64,000 bases of DNA from Casimicrobium huifangae (GCF_009746125.1 NZ_CP041352.1:124001-188000); one strand, 5' to 3'. Counted from the stretch's first letter, positions 32,965-42,357 are shown. Notes: generated from the sequence alone by a model not told the origin. A program made the numbers and translations.

Positions 32965-33002
32965 AAGATAAGGGAGTTGACGATGTACGTCAATCGTACA
33001 TC
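32965..33002 (-). promoter_or_regulatory. higA promoter with palindromic operator
   Basis: On the minus strand -35 TTGACG (32988-32993), 17 bases, -10 TATCTT (32965-32970). The -35 box lies inside the perfect inverted repeat GATGTACG-TCAAT-CGTACATC (32982-33002), the layout expected for autorepression by HigA. Confidence 0.75.
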
Positions 33003-33133
33003 AATTGGGCTTATTCATATCTGGGAAGTGCCTCTCCCATCAATCCGGTCATCCGCAGGTTCTTATTGTTTGCGGCCTGAAATGCCTCTGATCTCCACGA
33101 TCAAGCCATTGCTGATCACACAGGAATGGCGCG

Positions 33134-33517
33134 ATGTTGGCTCCGATCTGGCTGCGCGCCGCGCATCGCGGCGTGCCCACTTTTCTCGTGACGGCCCTGC
33201 TGCTGGGGCAGTCTTCGATGGCGTTGGCCGAATCCCCGGCACAGCGCCAGGAGCTGGTCGCTGCGCTGCGCCAGCTCGATGCGCTGGAGCGCACCGTCGC
33301 GGGTGGCGCCGCGCATGACCCCATCCAGCCGGGCGAGCGCTACCACTTCGATTACCCACGACTGCTGGCTGATCTGGCGCGTGTGCGCGCCGGCATCCAG
33401 GCCCATCTCAACCCTTCGCGCGCCCAGCCGCGCGACCTTTCCGAACTGGCTGGCGAGTACCGCACCGAGCTGGTCACCCCGCCATCGCTGCCGACGACTG
33501 CGCAGGGCAAGCCATGA
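33134..33517 (+). CDS. RAQPRD family ICE protein (TIGR01690)
   Basis: 127 residues with a signal peptide (about 1-33, ending ALAES). Named for its conserved motif, present here as SRAQPRDLSEL near residue 102, after RYHFDYPRLLADLARVRAGI. It is the first gene of the main mating-channel operon and overlaps the next one by ATGA. Periplasmic; exact function unknown. Confidence 0.88.
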   Translation: MLAPIWLRAAHRGVPTFLVTALLLGQSSMALAESPAQRQELVAALRQLDALERTVAGGAAHDPIQPGERYHFDYPRLLADLARVRAGIQAHLNPSRAQPRDLSELAGEYRTELVTPPSLPTTAQGKP

Positions 33518-33747
33518 ACGGTGCCCAGGTCTCGGCATTTCAAGCCAACAGCGGCATCGCGCCGTCCGCAATGGCGACCGTCCTGGTCGGCGTCGTGTTC
33601 GCGGTTCTGCTCGTCTGGGGCGTCTGGGCCATCCGAACGGCCTACGTGGGGTGGGCCGAGAACCGCCTCAACCAGCGCCAGTTCCTCGGTGTCTGCATCC
33701 GCTTCGTCGCGATGTACCTCGTGCTGACTTTCTTCCTCCTCTCCTGA
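33514..33747 (+). CDS. ICE protein, PFL_4701 family (TIGR03758)
   Basis: 77 residues with two hydrophobic segments (about 20-40, ATVLVGVVFAVLLVWGVWAI, and 55-77, FVAMYLVLTFFLLS). A small inner-membrane component, probably related to pilin-like VirB2/TraA-region genes. It overlaps the RAQPRD gene by four bases and is followed by the PFL_4702 gene after 16 bases. Confidence 0.82.
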   Translation: MNGAQVSAFQANSGIAPSAMATVLVGVVFAVLLVWGVWAIRTAYVGWAENRLNQRQFLGVCIRFVAMYLVLTFFLLS

Positions 33748-33763
33748 CCTGAAGGGATTGACC

Positions 33764-34123
33764 ATGCAAAACCGCATCCTCTCTACTCGTTTTGCCCAAC
33801 GCGCCGCTGTGGCGCTGGGTACCGTTGCGCTGCCCGCGCTGTCGTTCGCGCAAGGTCTGCCGCAATTGGAAAACCCGACCCGCGGCGCCGGCAGCGGCAT
33901 CATGGACACGATCAGGAACTACGGCTACGACATCATCATGCTCGTGGCCCTCTTGGTGGTGGCGTCGATGTTTATTGGCGTGTGCTACCACGCCTACGGC
34001 ACCTACGCGGAAATCCACACCGGCCGCAAGACCTGGGGCCAGTTCGGCCTCACGGTCGCCATCGGCGCTGTCCTGCTCGTGATCGGCATCTGGCTGCTCA
34101 CCGAAGCCACCGGCATCCTGTAA
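33764..34123 (+). CDS. ICE membrane protein, PFL_4702 family (TIGR03745), pilin-like
   Basis: 119 residues from ATG 33764 (the TTG at 33758 is less likely because AAGGGA lies at a good distance from the ATG). A signal peptide ends near LSFAQG (about residue 29); two membrane segments follow (IIMLVALLVVASMFIGVCY and FGLTVAIGAVLLVIGIWLL). Size and topology suit a VirB2/TraA-like major pilin. Located before the VirB3-like gene, as pilin genes are. Confidence 0.82.
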   Translation: MQNRILSTRFAQRAAVALGTVALPALSFAQGLPQLENPTRGAGSGIMDTIRNYGYDIIMLVALLVVASMFIGVCYHAYGTYAEIHTGRKTWGQFGLTVAIGAVLLVIGIWLLTEATGIL

Positions 34124-34136
34124 GCGAGGACGGGCC

Positions 34137-34547
34137 ATGTCCGAGCAACAGCATGTCCGTGTCGATGGGACAGTCACGTTCCTTCCACACCGGCTCAACA
34201 GGCACCCGGTGGTCGTGCGCGGACTCACCGCCGACGAGCTGTGGATTTGCTGCGGCCTGTCCGGCGCCGCAGGCCTGGTGGTCGGCGTGCCGCTGTCCTG
34301 GGTGTTCCGCACGATTGCCATCGCGCCGACCTTTGTTGTCCTGGGCGTGGCCCTGGGCGTGTTCATCGGCGGCGGCATCCTGCGCCGCCTCAAGCGTGGG
34401 CGTCCCGACACCTGGCTGTACCGGCAGTTGCAGTGGCGCATCGCCACGCGCCATCCGCTGATGGCCGGCTGGGTGGGCGGCCATGTGTTGATCTCGCGCT
34501 CTGGCTTCTGGACTACCCGCAGGGGCACGCACGGGGACGCACGATGA
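34137..34547 (+). CDS. Conjugative transfer protein TIGR03750, VirB3/TraL-like
   Basis: 136 residues. It starts with VTFLPHRLNRHPVVVRGLTA and has two close membrane segments (about 37-58 and 61-82, with GVFIGGGILRRLKRGRP after them), the topology of VirB3/TraL inner-membrane proteins that recruit the VirB4 ATPase. The stop overlaps the next start as ATGA (34544-34547). Confidence 0.82.
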   Translation: MSEQQHVRVDGTVTFLPHRLNRHPVVVRGLTADELWICCGLSGAAGLVVGVPLSWVFRTIAIAPTFVVLGVALGVFIGGGILRRLKRGRPDTWLYRQLQWRIATRHPLMAGWVGGHVLISRSGFWTTRRGTHGDAR

Positions 34548-35236
34548 GCCGTTTCAAGAACGAGATCACCCACCTGCAGGCGCACATCAAGACGCTTCGC
34601 CTGGGTGCTGGCGCGCTGGTCATCGTCGCCCTGGTCATGGGCGGAGGATGGTGGAGCGCACCGCGTGATCTGACCATCCACGTTCCGCCTGACCTGCGCT
34701 CCGGCAGTACCCGCAAGTGGTGGGAAGTACCGCCTGAATCGGTCTATGCGTTCACGTTCTACGTGTTCCAGACACTCAATCGCTGGCCCACAAATGGCGA
34801 AGAGGACTACCCGCGCAACCTCCATACGCTCTCGCCGTACCTCACCCCGTCCTGCCAGGCATTCCTCAAGGCGGACTACGACTATCGCCGCAGCACGGGC
34901 GAACTGCGCCAGCGGGTGCGCGGCATCTACGAAATCCCCGGCCGCAGTTATGGCGACAACCCCACGGCGCGCGTGCGTGTGATCTCCGACCGCGACTGGG
35001 TGGTGACGCTGGACATCAGCGCCGACGAGTACTACGGCGCCGAGCAGGTCAAGCGCGCCCTGGTGCGCTACCCCGTGAAGGTCGCACGGGTGGACGTCGA
35101 TCCAGCACGCAACCCGTTCGGCCTGGTGCTCGACTGCTACGAGGGCACGCCCCAGCGCATCAGCGCACCGGAGCCGACGCGCCCGGTGCCTGGTGGCCTG
35201 ACGCCGCAAGCGCCTCAAGGAGGTAATTCCCCATGA
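34544..35236 (+). CDS. ICE protein, PFL_4703 family (TIGR03746), VirB8/TraE-like
   Basis: 230 residues: a cytoplasmic stub, one membrane segment (about 22-40, LGAGALVIVALVMGGGWW) and a periplasmic domain with YAFTFYVFQTLNRWPTNGE and YLTPSCQAFLKADYD, the layout of VirB8/TraE assembly factors. A Pro-rich end overlaps the next gene. It nucleates the inner-membrane complex in related systems. Confidence 0.83.
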   Translation: MSRFKNEITHLQAHIKTLRLGAGALVIVALVMGGGWWSAPRDLTIHVPPDLRSGSTRKWWEVPPESVYAFTFYVFQTLNRWPTNGEEDYPRNLHTLSPYLTPSCQAFLKADYDYRRSTGELRQRVRGIYEIPGRSYGDNPTARVRVISDRDWVVTLDISADEYYGAEQVKRALVRYPVKVARVDVDPARNPFGLVLDCYEGTPQRISAPEPTRPVPGGLTPQAPQGGNSP

Positions 35237-36159
35237 AGCCCATGAAGCATCCTGTATTCGCGCTGCTGGGGCTGCTGGCCGTGGTCGCAGCACCTGTAGC
35301 CCATGCTGTGGAGATCCTGCGTTGGGAGCGCATGCCGCTGGCGGTGCCGTTGAAGGTCGGCCAGGAGCGCATCGTGTTCATCGACCGAAACGTCCGCGTG
35401 GGCGTGCCTGCGGGCGTCGGTGAGCGACTGCGCGTGCAGAGCGCAGGTGGCGCGATATACCTGCGTGCCAACGAGCCGATCGAGCCCACACGGCTGCAAT
35501 TGCAGGACGCCGACACGGGCGCGTTGATCCTGCTCGACATTGCGGCGGAGCCGCCCAAGGACGGCGAGGCCGAGCTGGAACCGGTGCGCATCGTTGAGGG
35601 CAACAGCGCACCGGCACGCTATGGCGATCAGCCTGACGGTGCCGATGCGCCGCAGGCGCGCGCCCAGAATCAATCTGACACCCGGACGGCGCGGCGCGAA
35701 ACGCCAATTCCCGTCGTGCTGACACGCTTCGCGGCACAGAACCTCTATGCGCCGCTGCGTACCGTGGAAGCCTTGCCAGGCGTCATGCGGGTCAACCTGC
35801 GCCGCGACCTCGACCTCGGCACGCTGATGCCGACCTTGCCGGCTCGCGCGGTCGCGCTCGCGTCGTGGCGGCTGGAAGACCAGTGGGTCACTGCCGTGCG
35901 CCTGACCAACAGCGGGAGCGACTGGATCAGCCTCGACCCGCGCATGCTGCAAGGGGATTTCCTCACCGCCACTTTCCAGCACGAGGCGCTTGGCCCGCGC
36001 GGAACCCCCGAGGACACCACCGTCCTGTACCTGGTGACGCGCGGGCACGGGCTCGCGCAGTCGTTGCTGCCAGCGATTCATCGTTTCGACCCCGCTGTGC
36101 ATCTCCCGCAGCCCAAAGCAGCAGCCCGCGACGACAGGGAGGCCCGCCATGCGCAGTAA
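35233..36159 (+). CDS. ICE protein, PFL_4704 family (TIGR03749), VirB9/TraK-like
   Basis: 308 residues with a signal peptide (about 1-24, ending AHAVE). The mature part is beta-rich (LPLKVGQERIVFIDRNVRVG-like start) as in VirB9/TraK secretins-associated proteins of the core complex, and a C-terminal domain contains WRLEDQWVTAVRLTNSG. It overlaps the VirB10-like gene by 11 bases. Role: outer part of the mating channel core. Confidence 0.83.
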   Translation: MKPMKHPVFALLGLLAVVAAPVAHAVEILRWERMPLAVPLKVGQERIVFIDRNVRVGVPAGVGERLRVQSAGGAIYLRANEPIEPTRLQLQDADTGALILLDIAAEPPKDGEAELEPVRIVEGNSAPARYGDQPDGADAPQARAQNQSDTRTARRETPIPVVLTRFAAQNLYAPLRTVEALPGVMRVNLRRDLDLGTLMPTLPARAVALASWRLEDQWVTAVRLTNSGSDWISLDPRMLQGDFLTATFQHEALGPRGTPEDTTVLYLVTRGHGLAQSLLPAIHRFDPAVHLPQPKAAARDDREARHAQ

Positions 36160-37558
36160 CGGACTCCTGAAATGGCTGCTGATCCCCGTGGCCCTGCTGG
36201 TGCTGTTTGTCGCTATCCGATTGTTCTCCGGTGACGGCGCGTCGGCGCCGCCTGTCGCGGACGGCAGCAGCAGGCTCACGCCGGAGGAAATGAAGGCGCT
36301 GGGCATCGAGGGCGATACCCCGCGCGACACCGTGGCAACACTCGTTGCCCAGGTGAAGCAGTTGCGCACCGAACTTCAGACCGCGCTGTCCGACAACAGG
36401 TCGCAGCGTGAGGAGAATCAGCGACTGCGCCAGCGCGAGAACGCCATCGACCAGCGCATCAGTTCGGCGCTCGAATCCGAGCGATCCAACCTGCGCCGCG
36501 ACCAGCAGCAGGCGGCCAGCGCGCGCCAGCAGACCGAGGGGCTGCTCGCCGACCTGCAGCAACGCCTGGACAGCATCGGCGGGCGTGGCGGCGGCCATGC
36601 CGATTTACCGGTGGGGCTGGGCCTGCGTGACGGCGACGAGGCCGGCATGGAAGGCGGTATGCGCTGGGTGGAGCCGGATGACGCGAAACAAAGCGACGGG
36701 CGCGGCAGGCCGAATGGCAGCATAAGCTTCCCCACCAGCTTCGGTTCCGCACAGAGCACGCTGGAAACCACAGCGCAAACCGTGGCGAACGCGGGCGCAC
36801 GCGCGGCAGGCGTCAAGAGCGCGACGCCCGTCTATACCGTGCCGACCAACTCGACGCTGATGGGGTCGGTGGCGATGACGGCGCTGATTGGCCGCGTGCC
36901 GATCGACGGCACGGTGAACGATCCATACCCCTTCAAGGTCTTGGTCGGGCCGGACAATTTGACCGCGAACGGCATCGACATTCCCGATGTGGCCGGAGCC
37001 GTGTTCTCCGGCACCGCATCGGGCGACTGGACGCTTTCGTGTGTGCGCGGCCAGGTGCGCAGCATCACCTTCGCGTTCCATGACGGGACCATCCGCACCA
37101 TTCCCGAGGATCGCGAGGGCAACCAGCAAAACAACCAACAACGCGACGGCCTGGGCTGGATCAGCGATCCGCACGGCATTCCCTGTGTCAGCGGCGAGCG
37201 GCGCAGCAATGCGCAGCAGTACCTCGGCACCCAGGCGCTGATCACGGCGGCTGGCGCTGGCGTGGCCTCACTGATCGAATCCGACAGCGGCAGGGCGTCC
37301 TATGTCGGCGCCGACGGCTCCATCGGCAGCGTGGGCATCAGCGGCCAGGAAGCCGTGGGCCGGATTCTCGCCAGTGGCGTTCAGGATATGTCGAGCTGGG
37401 TCAACAAGCTCTACGGCCAGGCCTTCGCTGCCGTTTATGTGCAGCCCGGTGCCAAGGTCGCCGTCCACCTCGAAAAACCGCTCGCCATCGACTTCGACCC
37501 AGAAGGCCGCAAGGTCGATCACCGCGCAGGAGACAGCCATGCTCTCGAACTTGAATAG
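36149..37558 (+). CDS. ICE protein, PFL_4705 family (TIGR03752), VirB10/TraB-like
   Basis: 469 residues: one membrane segment (about 6-24, LLKWLLIPVALLVLFVAIRL), a coiled coil (about 65-145), then a beta-barrel-type domain (from about 220: VPTNSTLMGSVAMTALIGRV, DWTLSCVRGQVRSITFAFHD) typical of VirB10/TraB proteins that span both membranes. The 3' end overlaps the lipoprotein gene by 20 bases. It transmits energy from the ATPases to the outer channel in related systems. Confidence 0.86.
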   Translation: MRSNGLLKWLLIPVALLVLFVAIRLFSGDGASAPPVADGSSRLTPEEMKALGIEGDTPRDTVATLVAQVKQLRTELQTALSDNRSQREENQRLRQRENAIDQRISSALESERSNLRRDQQQAASARQQTEGLLADLQQRLDSIGGRGGGHADLPVGLGLRDGDEAGMEGGMRWVEPDDAKQSDGRGRPNGSISFPTSFGSAQSTLETTAQTVANAGARAAGVKSATPVYTVPTNSTLMGSVAMTALIGRVPIDGTVNDPYPFKVLVGPDNLTANGIDIPDVAGAVFSGTASGDWTLSCVRGQVRSITFAFHDGTIRTIPEDREGNQQNNQQRDGLGWISDPHGIPCVSGERRSNAQQYLGTQALITAAGAGVASLIESDSGRASYVGADGSIGSVGISGQEAVGRILASGVQDMSSWVNKLYGQAFAAVYVQPGAKVAVHLEKPLAIDFDPEGRKVDHRAGDSHALELE

Positions 37559-37988
37559 CTGGGCTCAGGGCCTGGCGCTGGCCTTGACCGTCGCGCTGCT
37601 CGGCGGCTGCGCCACCAACAAGGAAAAGCTGCTGACCCACGGCGACAGCACGATGATGGACATCTGGCAGCAGAACGCCGGAGACGGCGGCGGTGGCGCC
37701 GGCCAGGTGGCGCGCAGGCAGTTGCTCGATGCACGCCAGAGCCTGCGCAGGCCGCTGACCGAGACGGATGTGCAGGTCGCACCTGCCGAGCAGATGCGCT
37801 ACACGCGCACGGCGCGCAACGAGGTCTATCGCCAGTTCCAACGCCTGCCAAACCCCGATCTCGTGATGTACGTGTATCCCCATTTGGCGGGCACCGACCC
37901 GGTGCCGATTCCGGGCTATACGACCGTGTTCCCGCTGTACCAGCGCGTGCAGTACGCCATGCCAGGCGAGCGCGTGGAGGACTACTGA
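37539..37988 (+). CDS. Conjugative transfer lipoprotein TIGR03751, VirB7/TraV-like
   Basis: 149 residues from ATG 37539. The signal sequence ends in a lipobox LLGGC (cysteine at about residue 24), followed by ATNKEKLLTHGD. It begins inside the VirB10-like gene and its last base is the first of the VirB4-like gene. It stabilises the outer-membrane core complex by analogy with VirB7/TraV. Confidence 0.84.
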   Translation: MLSNLNSWAQGLALALTVALLGGCATNKEKLLTHGDSTMMDIWQQNAGDGGGGAGQVARRQLLDARQSLRRPLTETDVQVAPAEQMRYTRTARNEVYRQFQRLPNPDLVMYVYPHLAGTDPVPIPGYTTVFPLYQRVQYAMPGERVEDY

Positions 37989-40897
37989 TGCGCTGGAAAC
38001 TCTCCTGGCCGAAGCTGGCCGCACCGAAGCTGGACGCGTCCGGCGCTGGCGATGACGAGCAGCCGGACGGCTGGCAGCGCCACGTCGGGGCACTGCGTCA
38101 GGCCGGCATCCCCGAACCCGGCACGGCGGTGCAAGCTCGCAGGTCGGCGACCCTGGCAGACGAGCAGGCGCTGTACGAGGTCGCGCCGTCGTTCGTGGAA
38201 CTGCTGCCCTGGGTGGAGTTCCTGCCGCAGTCGAAAGCCATGTTGCTGGAGGACGGGCAATCGGTGGCGGCGTTCTACGAGCTGGTGCCGCTGGGCACCG
38301 AAGGCCGTGAACCCGGCTGGCTCGCGCAGGCCCGCGATGCCTTGGAGAACGCGCTGCAGGACAGTTTCGATGAACTGGACGAGAACCCCTGGGTGCTGCA
38401 GCTCTACGTTCAGGACGAGCCCAGTTTCGACCAGTACATGCAGACCCTGCGCGACTATGTGCAGCCGCGCGCCCGTGATACGGCGTTCAGCGAGTTCTAC
38501 CTGCGCTTCTTCGGCCACCACCTGCGCGCGGTGGCCAAGCCGGGCGGTCTGTTCGAGGACACGGTGGTCACACGGCTGCGCTGGCGCGGCCAGACCCGGC
38601 GCGTGCGCATGGTGGTCTATCGCCGCGTGACCGGCCAAGGGCAAAACAGCCGCCGCGGCCAGACGCCCGAGCAGATGCTCAATATCGTCTGCGACCGCCT
38701 GTGCGGCGGACTGGCGAACGCCGGCATTCAGGCCCGGCGCATGGTGGCTGCGGATGTTCACGACTGGCTGCTGCGCTGGTTCAACCCGCGTCCCACGCTG
38801 CTCGGGCCTGGGGCCGAAGACCGGGAGCGCTTCTATGCGCTGGCGCGCTACCCCGAAAGTACGGAGGCCGGCGAAGACGGCGAGATCGAATTGGCGAGCG
38901 GGCGGGATTTCAGCCAGCGGCTGTTCTTCGGCCAGCCGCGTACCGACGTGGCGCACGGCACCTGGCATTTCGACGGCATGCCGCACCGCGTGCTGATCAC
39001 CGACCGCCTGCGCATGCCGCCGGGCACGGGGCACCTGACCGGCGAAACCCGCAAAGGCGACGCCATCAACACGCTGTTCGACCAGATGCCCGAGGACACC
39101 ACCCTTTGCCTGACGATGGTCGCCACGCCGCAGGATGTCCTTGAAGCGGACTTGAACCACCTGGCCAAGAAAGCGGTCGGCGAAACCCTGGCGTCGGAGC
39201 AGGCGCTCAAGGACGTGCATGAAGCCCGCTCCCTGATCGGCAGCGCGCACAAGCTCTATCGCGGCACGCTGGCGTTCTATCTGCGCGGGCGCGACGAGGC
39301 CGAGCTGGACCGACGCGGTCTGGATCTGGCGAACGTGATGCTCAACGCTGGCTTGCAGCCGGTGCGTGAGGACGACGAAGTAGCGCCGCTCAACAGCTAC
39401 CTGCGCTGGCTACCGTGCTGCTACAACCCCAGCCAGGATCGCAAGAAGTGGTACACGCAACTGATGTTCGCGCAGCATGCGGCCAATCTCTCGCCGGTGT
39501 GGGGGCGCAGCCAGGGCACGGGGCATCCAGGCATCACGATGTTCAATCGCGGCGGCGGGCCGATCACCTTCGACCCGCTCAACCGCCTGGATCGGCAGAT
39601 GAACGCCCACCTGTTTCTGTTCGGCCCGACGGGTTCGGGCAAGTCAGCGACCCTCAACAACCTCTTGAATCAGGTCACGGCGATCTACCGGCCACGGCTG
39701 TTCATTGTGGAGGCCGGCAACAGCTTTGGCTTGTTCAGCGATTTTGCCCGGCGCCTGGGTCTGACCGTGAACCGGGTCAAACTGGCCCCCGGCTCGGGGG
39801 TGACGCTCGCGCCGTTCGCGGATGCGCGGCGGCTGATCGAGACGCCCAGCGACGTGCAGACGCTCGACGCCGATGCGCTGGATGAAGACCTGCCACCCGA
39901 TGCTGTGGCCATGGAGGCGGATGAGCAGCGCGACGTGCTGGGCGAATTGGAGATCACCGCGAGGCTGATGATCACCGGCGGCGAAGACAAGGAAGAAGCC
40001 CGGATGACGCGGGCCGACCGCTCACTGATCCGTCAGTGCATCCTTGATGCCGCAGAGAACTGCCACAGCAAGGATGGCGAGAAGCGCACCGTGCTCACGC
40101 GCGATGTGCGCAACGCGCTGCGCACGCGCAGCCAGGACCCGATGCTGCCGGAAATGCGGCGTGTGCGACTGCTGGAGATGGCCGACGCCATGGACATGTT
40201 CTGCCAAGGCACGGACGGCGAAATGTTCGACCGCGACGGTTCGCCGTGGCCCGAAGCCGACATCACCCTGGTCGATCTGGCGACCTATGCCCGCGAGGGC
40301 TACAACGCGCAGCTCTCCATTGCCTACATCAGCCTGATCAGCACGGTGAACAACATTGCCGAGCGCGATCAGTACCTGGGCCGCCCGATCATCAACGTCA
40401 CCGACGAAGGGCACATCATCACCAAGAACCCGCTGCTCGCCCCCTACGTGGTGAAGATCACCAAGATGTGGCGCAAGTTGGGGGCCTGGTTCTGGCTCGC
40501 CACACAAAACATCGACGACTTGCCGCGCGCCGCAGAGCCCATGCTCAACATGATCGAGTGGTGGATCTGTCTGTCGATGCCGCCCGATGAGGTGGAGAAG
40601 ATCGCCCGGTTCCGCGAACTCTCGCCTGCGCAGAAGGCGCTGATGCTTTCAGCGCGCAAAGAAGCTGGGAAGTTCACCGAGGGCGTCATCCTCTCCAAGA
40701 GCCTGGAAGTGTTGTTCCGGGCCGTGCCACCGAGCCTCTATCTCGCGCTCGCGCAGACCGAACCCGAGGAGAAAGCCGAGCGTTACCAACTCATGCAGCA
40801 GCACGGCATCAGTGAACTCGACGCGGCCTTCAAGGTGGCCGAGAAGATCGACCAGGCGCGCGGCATCGAGTCGCCAGCCTTGGGCCTGCCGCAATAG
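37988..40897 (+). CDS. traC: VirB4/TraC-type transfer ATPase, PFL_4706 family (TIGR03744)
   Basis: 969 residues. An N-terminal TraC domain (about 70-330) precedes the ATPase: Walker A FGPTGSGKSATLN (about residues 543-555), Walker B region IINVTDEGHII (about 800-810) and the conserved WRKLGAWFWLATQNIDDLP segment (arginine/glutamine finger region, about 825-850). It powers pilus assembly and DNA transfer at the inner membrane. It is the diagnostic gene for the MPF-G (genomic-island type) mating system. Confidence 0.92.
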   Translation: MRWKLSWPKLAAPKLDASGAGDDEQPDGWQRHVGALRQAGIPEPGTAVQARRSATLADEQALYEVAPSFVELLPWVEFLPQSKAMLLEDGQSVAAFYELVPLGTEGREPGWLAQARDALENALQDSFDELDENPWVLQLYVQDEPSFDQYMQTLRDYVQPRARDTAFSEFYLRFFGHHLRAVAKPGGLFEDTVVTRLRWRGQTRRVRMVVYRRVTGQGQNSRRGQTPEQMLNIVCDRLCGGLANAGIQARRMVAADVHDWLLRWFNPRPTLLGPGAEDRERFYALARYPESTEAGEDGEIELASGRDFSQRLFFGQPRTDVAHGTWHFDGMPHRVLITDRLRMPPGTGHLTGETRKGDAINTLFDQMPEDTTLCLTMVATPQDVLEADLNHLAKKAVGETLASEQALKDVHEARSLIGSAHKLYRGTLAFYLRGRDEAELDRRGLDLANVMLNAGLQPVREDDEVAPLNSYLRWLPCCYNPSQDRKKWYTQLMFAQHAANLSPVWGRSQGTGHPGITMFNRGGGPITFDPLNRLDRQMNAHLFLFGPTGSGKSATLNNLLNQVTAIYRPRLFIVEAGNSFGLFSDFARRLGLTVNRVKLAPGSGVTLAPFADARRLIETPSDVQTLDADALDEDLPPDAVAMEADEQRDVLGELEITARLMITGGEDKEEARMTRADRSLIRQCILDAAENCHSKDGEKRTVLTRDVRNALRTRSQDPMLPEMRRVRLLEMADAMDMFCQGTDGEMFDRDGSPWPEADITLVDLATYAREGYNAQLSIAYISLISTVNNIAERDQYLGRPIINVTDEGHIITKNPLLAPYVVKITKMWRKLGAWFWLATQNIDDLPRAAEPMLNMIEWWICLSMPPDEVEKIARFRELSPAQKALMLSARKEAGKFTEGVILSKSLEVLFRAVPPSLYLALAQTEPEEKAERYQLMQQHGISELDAAFKVAEKIDQARGIESPALGLPQ

Positions 40898-40912
40898 CCG
40901 CCGGAGACTGCC

Positions 40913-41677
40913 GTGAAACCGAAACGTCCTTCCATTCCTATGCCGGTGCAGGCGTTCCGCCGTCGGCGCTCGCGCAAGCGCTGGCCCTGGTTCTTGGCCG
41001 CTGGCTTGATCACACTGCTGCTGATATGGCTCGTGTCCCGCACTCCCAGCGAACCCGCGTCGCTGGCTCCCGCGCCGGTCAGTGCTGCGCAGGTAGCCGG
41101 ACCTCCCTGGCAGATGGGCAACCCCGAGGGCCGATTCACGCTGACGCTCTATGCCGACCTCGAATGCCCGTTCTGCCGAGCGTACTTCCCGCAGCTCAAG
41201 CGCTGGGTGGGCGCCAACGCGGACGTGGCCCTGCAATGGCAGCACCAGCCGCTGGCCGCGCACGAACCGGCTGCCTCCGCCGAGGCACGCCTGGCCGAGT
41301 GCGCCGCCGAAACAGGTGGGCATGCGGCCTTCTGGCAGGCCATCGAATGGGTCTATGCGCACACGCGCAGCGACGGCCTGGGCTTGCCAGAGGGTCTGCG
41401 TTATCCCGGCCTCAACCCAGCCGTCGAGAAGTGTTTGGCCAGCGAGCGGCCCGTAGCGTTGATTCGCGCTCAGGCCGAGGAAGCCATGAAGGGCGGTGTG
41501 ACCGCGACGCCTTCGATTCGTCTGCACGATCGCCAGACCGGCCAGGCGATCCTGCTGCAGGGGCCGATCGAAGGCGATGCACTGCTGTCGGCCATGGACA
41601 TGCTGGCGGCTGAGGATTCGGTCACTTCACCCACTACCGAAATGCCTGCCGACGTCGTCGGCGACATGCCCAGGTAG
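40913..41677 (+). CDS. DsbA/DsbG-like thioredoxin-fold protein
   Basis: 254 residues from GTG 40913 with GGAG upstream. A basic cytoplasmic stub (about 1-24) and one membrane anchor (FLAAGLITLLLIWLVS, about 28-45) are followed by a thioredoxin-fold domain with the active-site CPFC in YADLECPFCRAYFPQ (about residue 84) and the cis-proline loop GVTATPSIRL. It probably forms or corrects disulfides in the cysteine-rich TraU/TraN-like proteins encoded just downstream. Confidence 0.85.
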   Translation: MKPKRPSIPMPVQAFRRRRSRKRWPWFLAAGLITLLLIWLVSRTPSEPASLAPAPVSAAQVAGPPWQMGNPEGRFTLTLYADLECPFCRAYFPQLKRWVGANADVALQWQHQPLAAHEPAASAEARLAECAAETGGHAAFWQAIEWVYAHTRSDGLGLPEGLRYPGLNPAVEKCLASERPVALIRAQAEEAMKGGVTATPSIRLHDRQTGQAILLQGPIEGDALLSAMDMLAAEDSVTSPTTEMPADVVGDMPR

Positions 41678-41799
41678 CCTGCGATCATTGAGGCTACGGC
41701 GCAGCACGCTGCGCTGACCGCTACCCGTTCGCCTCGCATCCTGCCGCGAACGATCACCGCAGCAGCGGTGATGGATGCACCTTGTTCCGTTGTTCCATT

Positions 41800-41823
41800 C
41801 CCTGGAGGGCCTGCCCTCCAGGG
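41800..41823 (+). promoter_or_regulatory. Leader hairpin before the radC-like gene
   Basis: CCCTGGAGGG (41800-41809), loop CCTG, CCCTCCAGGG (41814-41823): a perfect 10-bp stem, 40 bases before the start codon. It has the same form as the leader hairpins of the accessory genes. Confidence 0.65.
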
Positions 41824-41862
41824 GCATGTGCGCCCTCCGATTTCCCTGCCTGGAGGTTCGCC

Positions 41863-42357
41863 ATGTCTGTCGTCATCAATGACTCCTGCCTGGAGTCGCT
41901 TTCCGATATTTCTGTTCAGAACGAGGACTGGATCGTCCAGCAAGCCATCGTGTTGCTGGAGCGACGGGTTTTCAAAGCAGGGCCACGTCTTGAGCGGCCC
42001 GCTGCGGTCAGGGACTACCTTCGCTTGAAGCTGGTCGCCGAGCCCAATGAGATATTCGTCGTCGTGTTCATGAACAGCATGCACGACGTGCTGGCCGTGG
42101 AGCCGATGTTCCATGGAACGATCAATGCGACCTCGGTTTATCCGCGTGTCGTGCTGCAGCGAGCGTTGCAACTGAACGCCGCTGCGGTCATCTTCGCCCA
42201 TCAGCACCCCTCGGGCACCACCGAGCCATCCAATGCGGATCGCTTGCTGACCGAACAGTTGAAGACGGCCTTGGCGCTTATCGACGTGCGGGTACTCGAC
42301 CATTTTGTGATTGGTCAGGGCGCACCGTACTCATTCGCCGAGTCTGGTCTTTTGTAA
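41863..42357 (+). CDS. radC: RadC/JAB-domain protein
   Basis: 164 residues from ATG 41863 with TGGAGG upstream. It is the short, MPN/JAMM-only form without the helix-hairpin-helix part of chromosomal RadC: metal-binding motif AHQHPSGTTEPSNAD (about residues 108-122) and the upstream glutamate in AEPNEIFVVVF. Such proteins are frequent on mobile elements; biochemical function is unsettled despite the name. It has its own leader hairpin and terminator, so it is a small separate unit set inside the mating operon. Confidence 0.85.
   Translation: MSVVINDSCLESLSDISVQNEDWIVQQAIVLLERRVFKAGPRLERPAAVRDYLRLKLVAEPNEIFVVVFMNSMHDVLAVEPMFHGTINATSVYPRVVLQRALQLNAAAVIFAHQHPSGTTEPSNADRLLTEQLKTALALIDVRVLDHFVIGQGAPYSFAESGLL

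Noticed and set aside
33049-33359. Minus-strand frames before higA as a higB toxin
   Set aside because: They are opposite the RAQPRD gene, lie beyond the higA promoter and lack the HigB core; the toxin appears absent.
33668-35293. Open frame of 541 codons on the minus strand
   Set aside because: It is opposite five overlapping T4SS genes with recognisable families; its translation is low-complexity and has no start signal.
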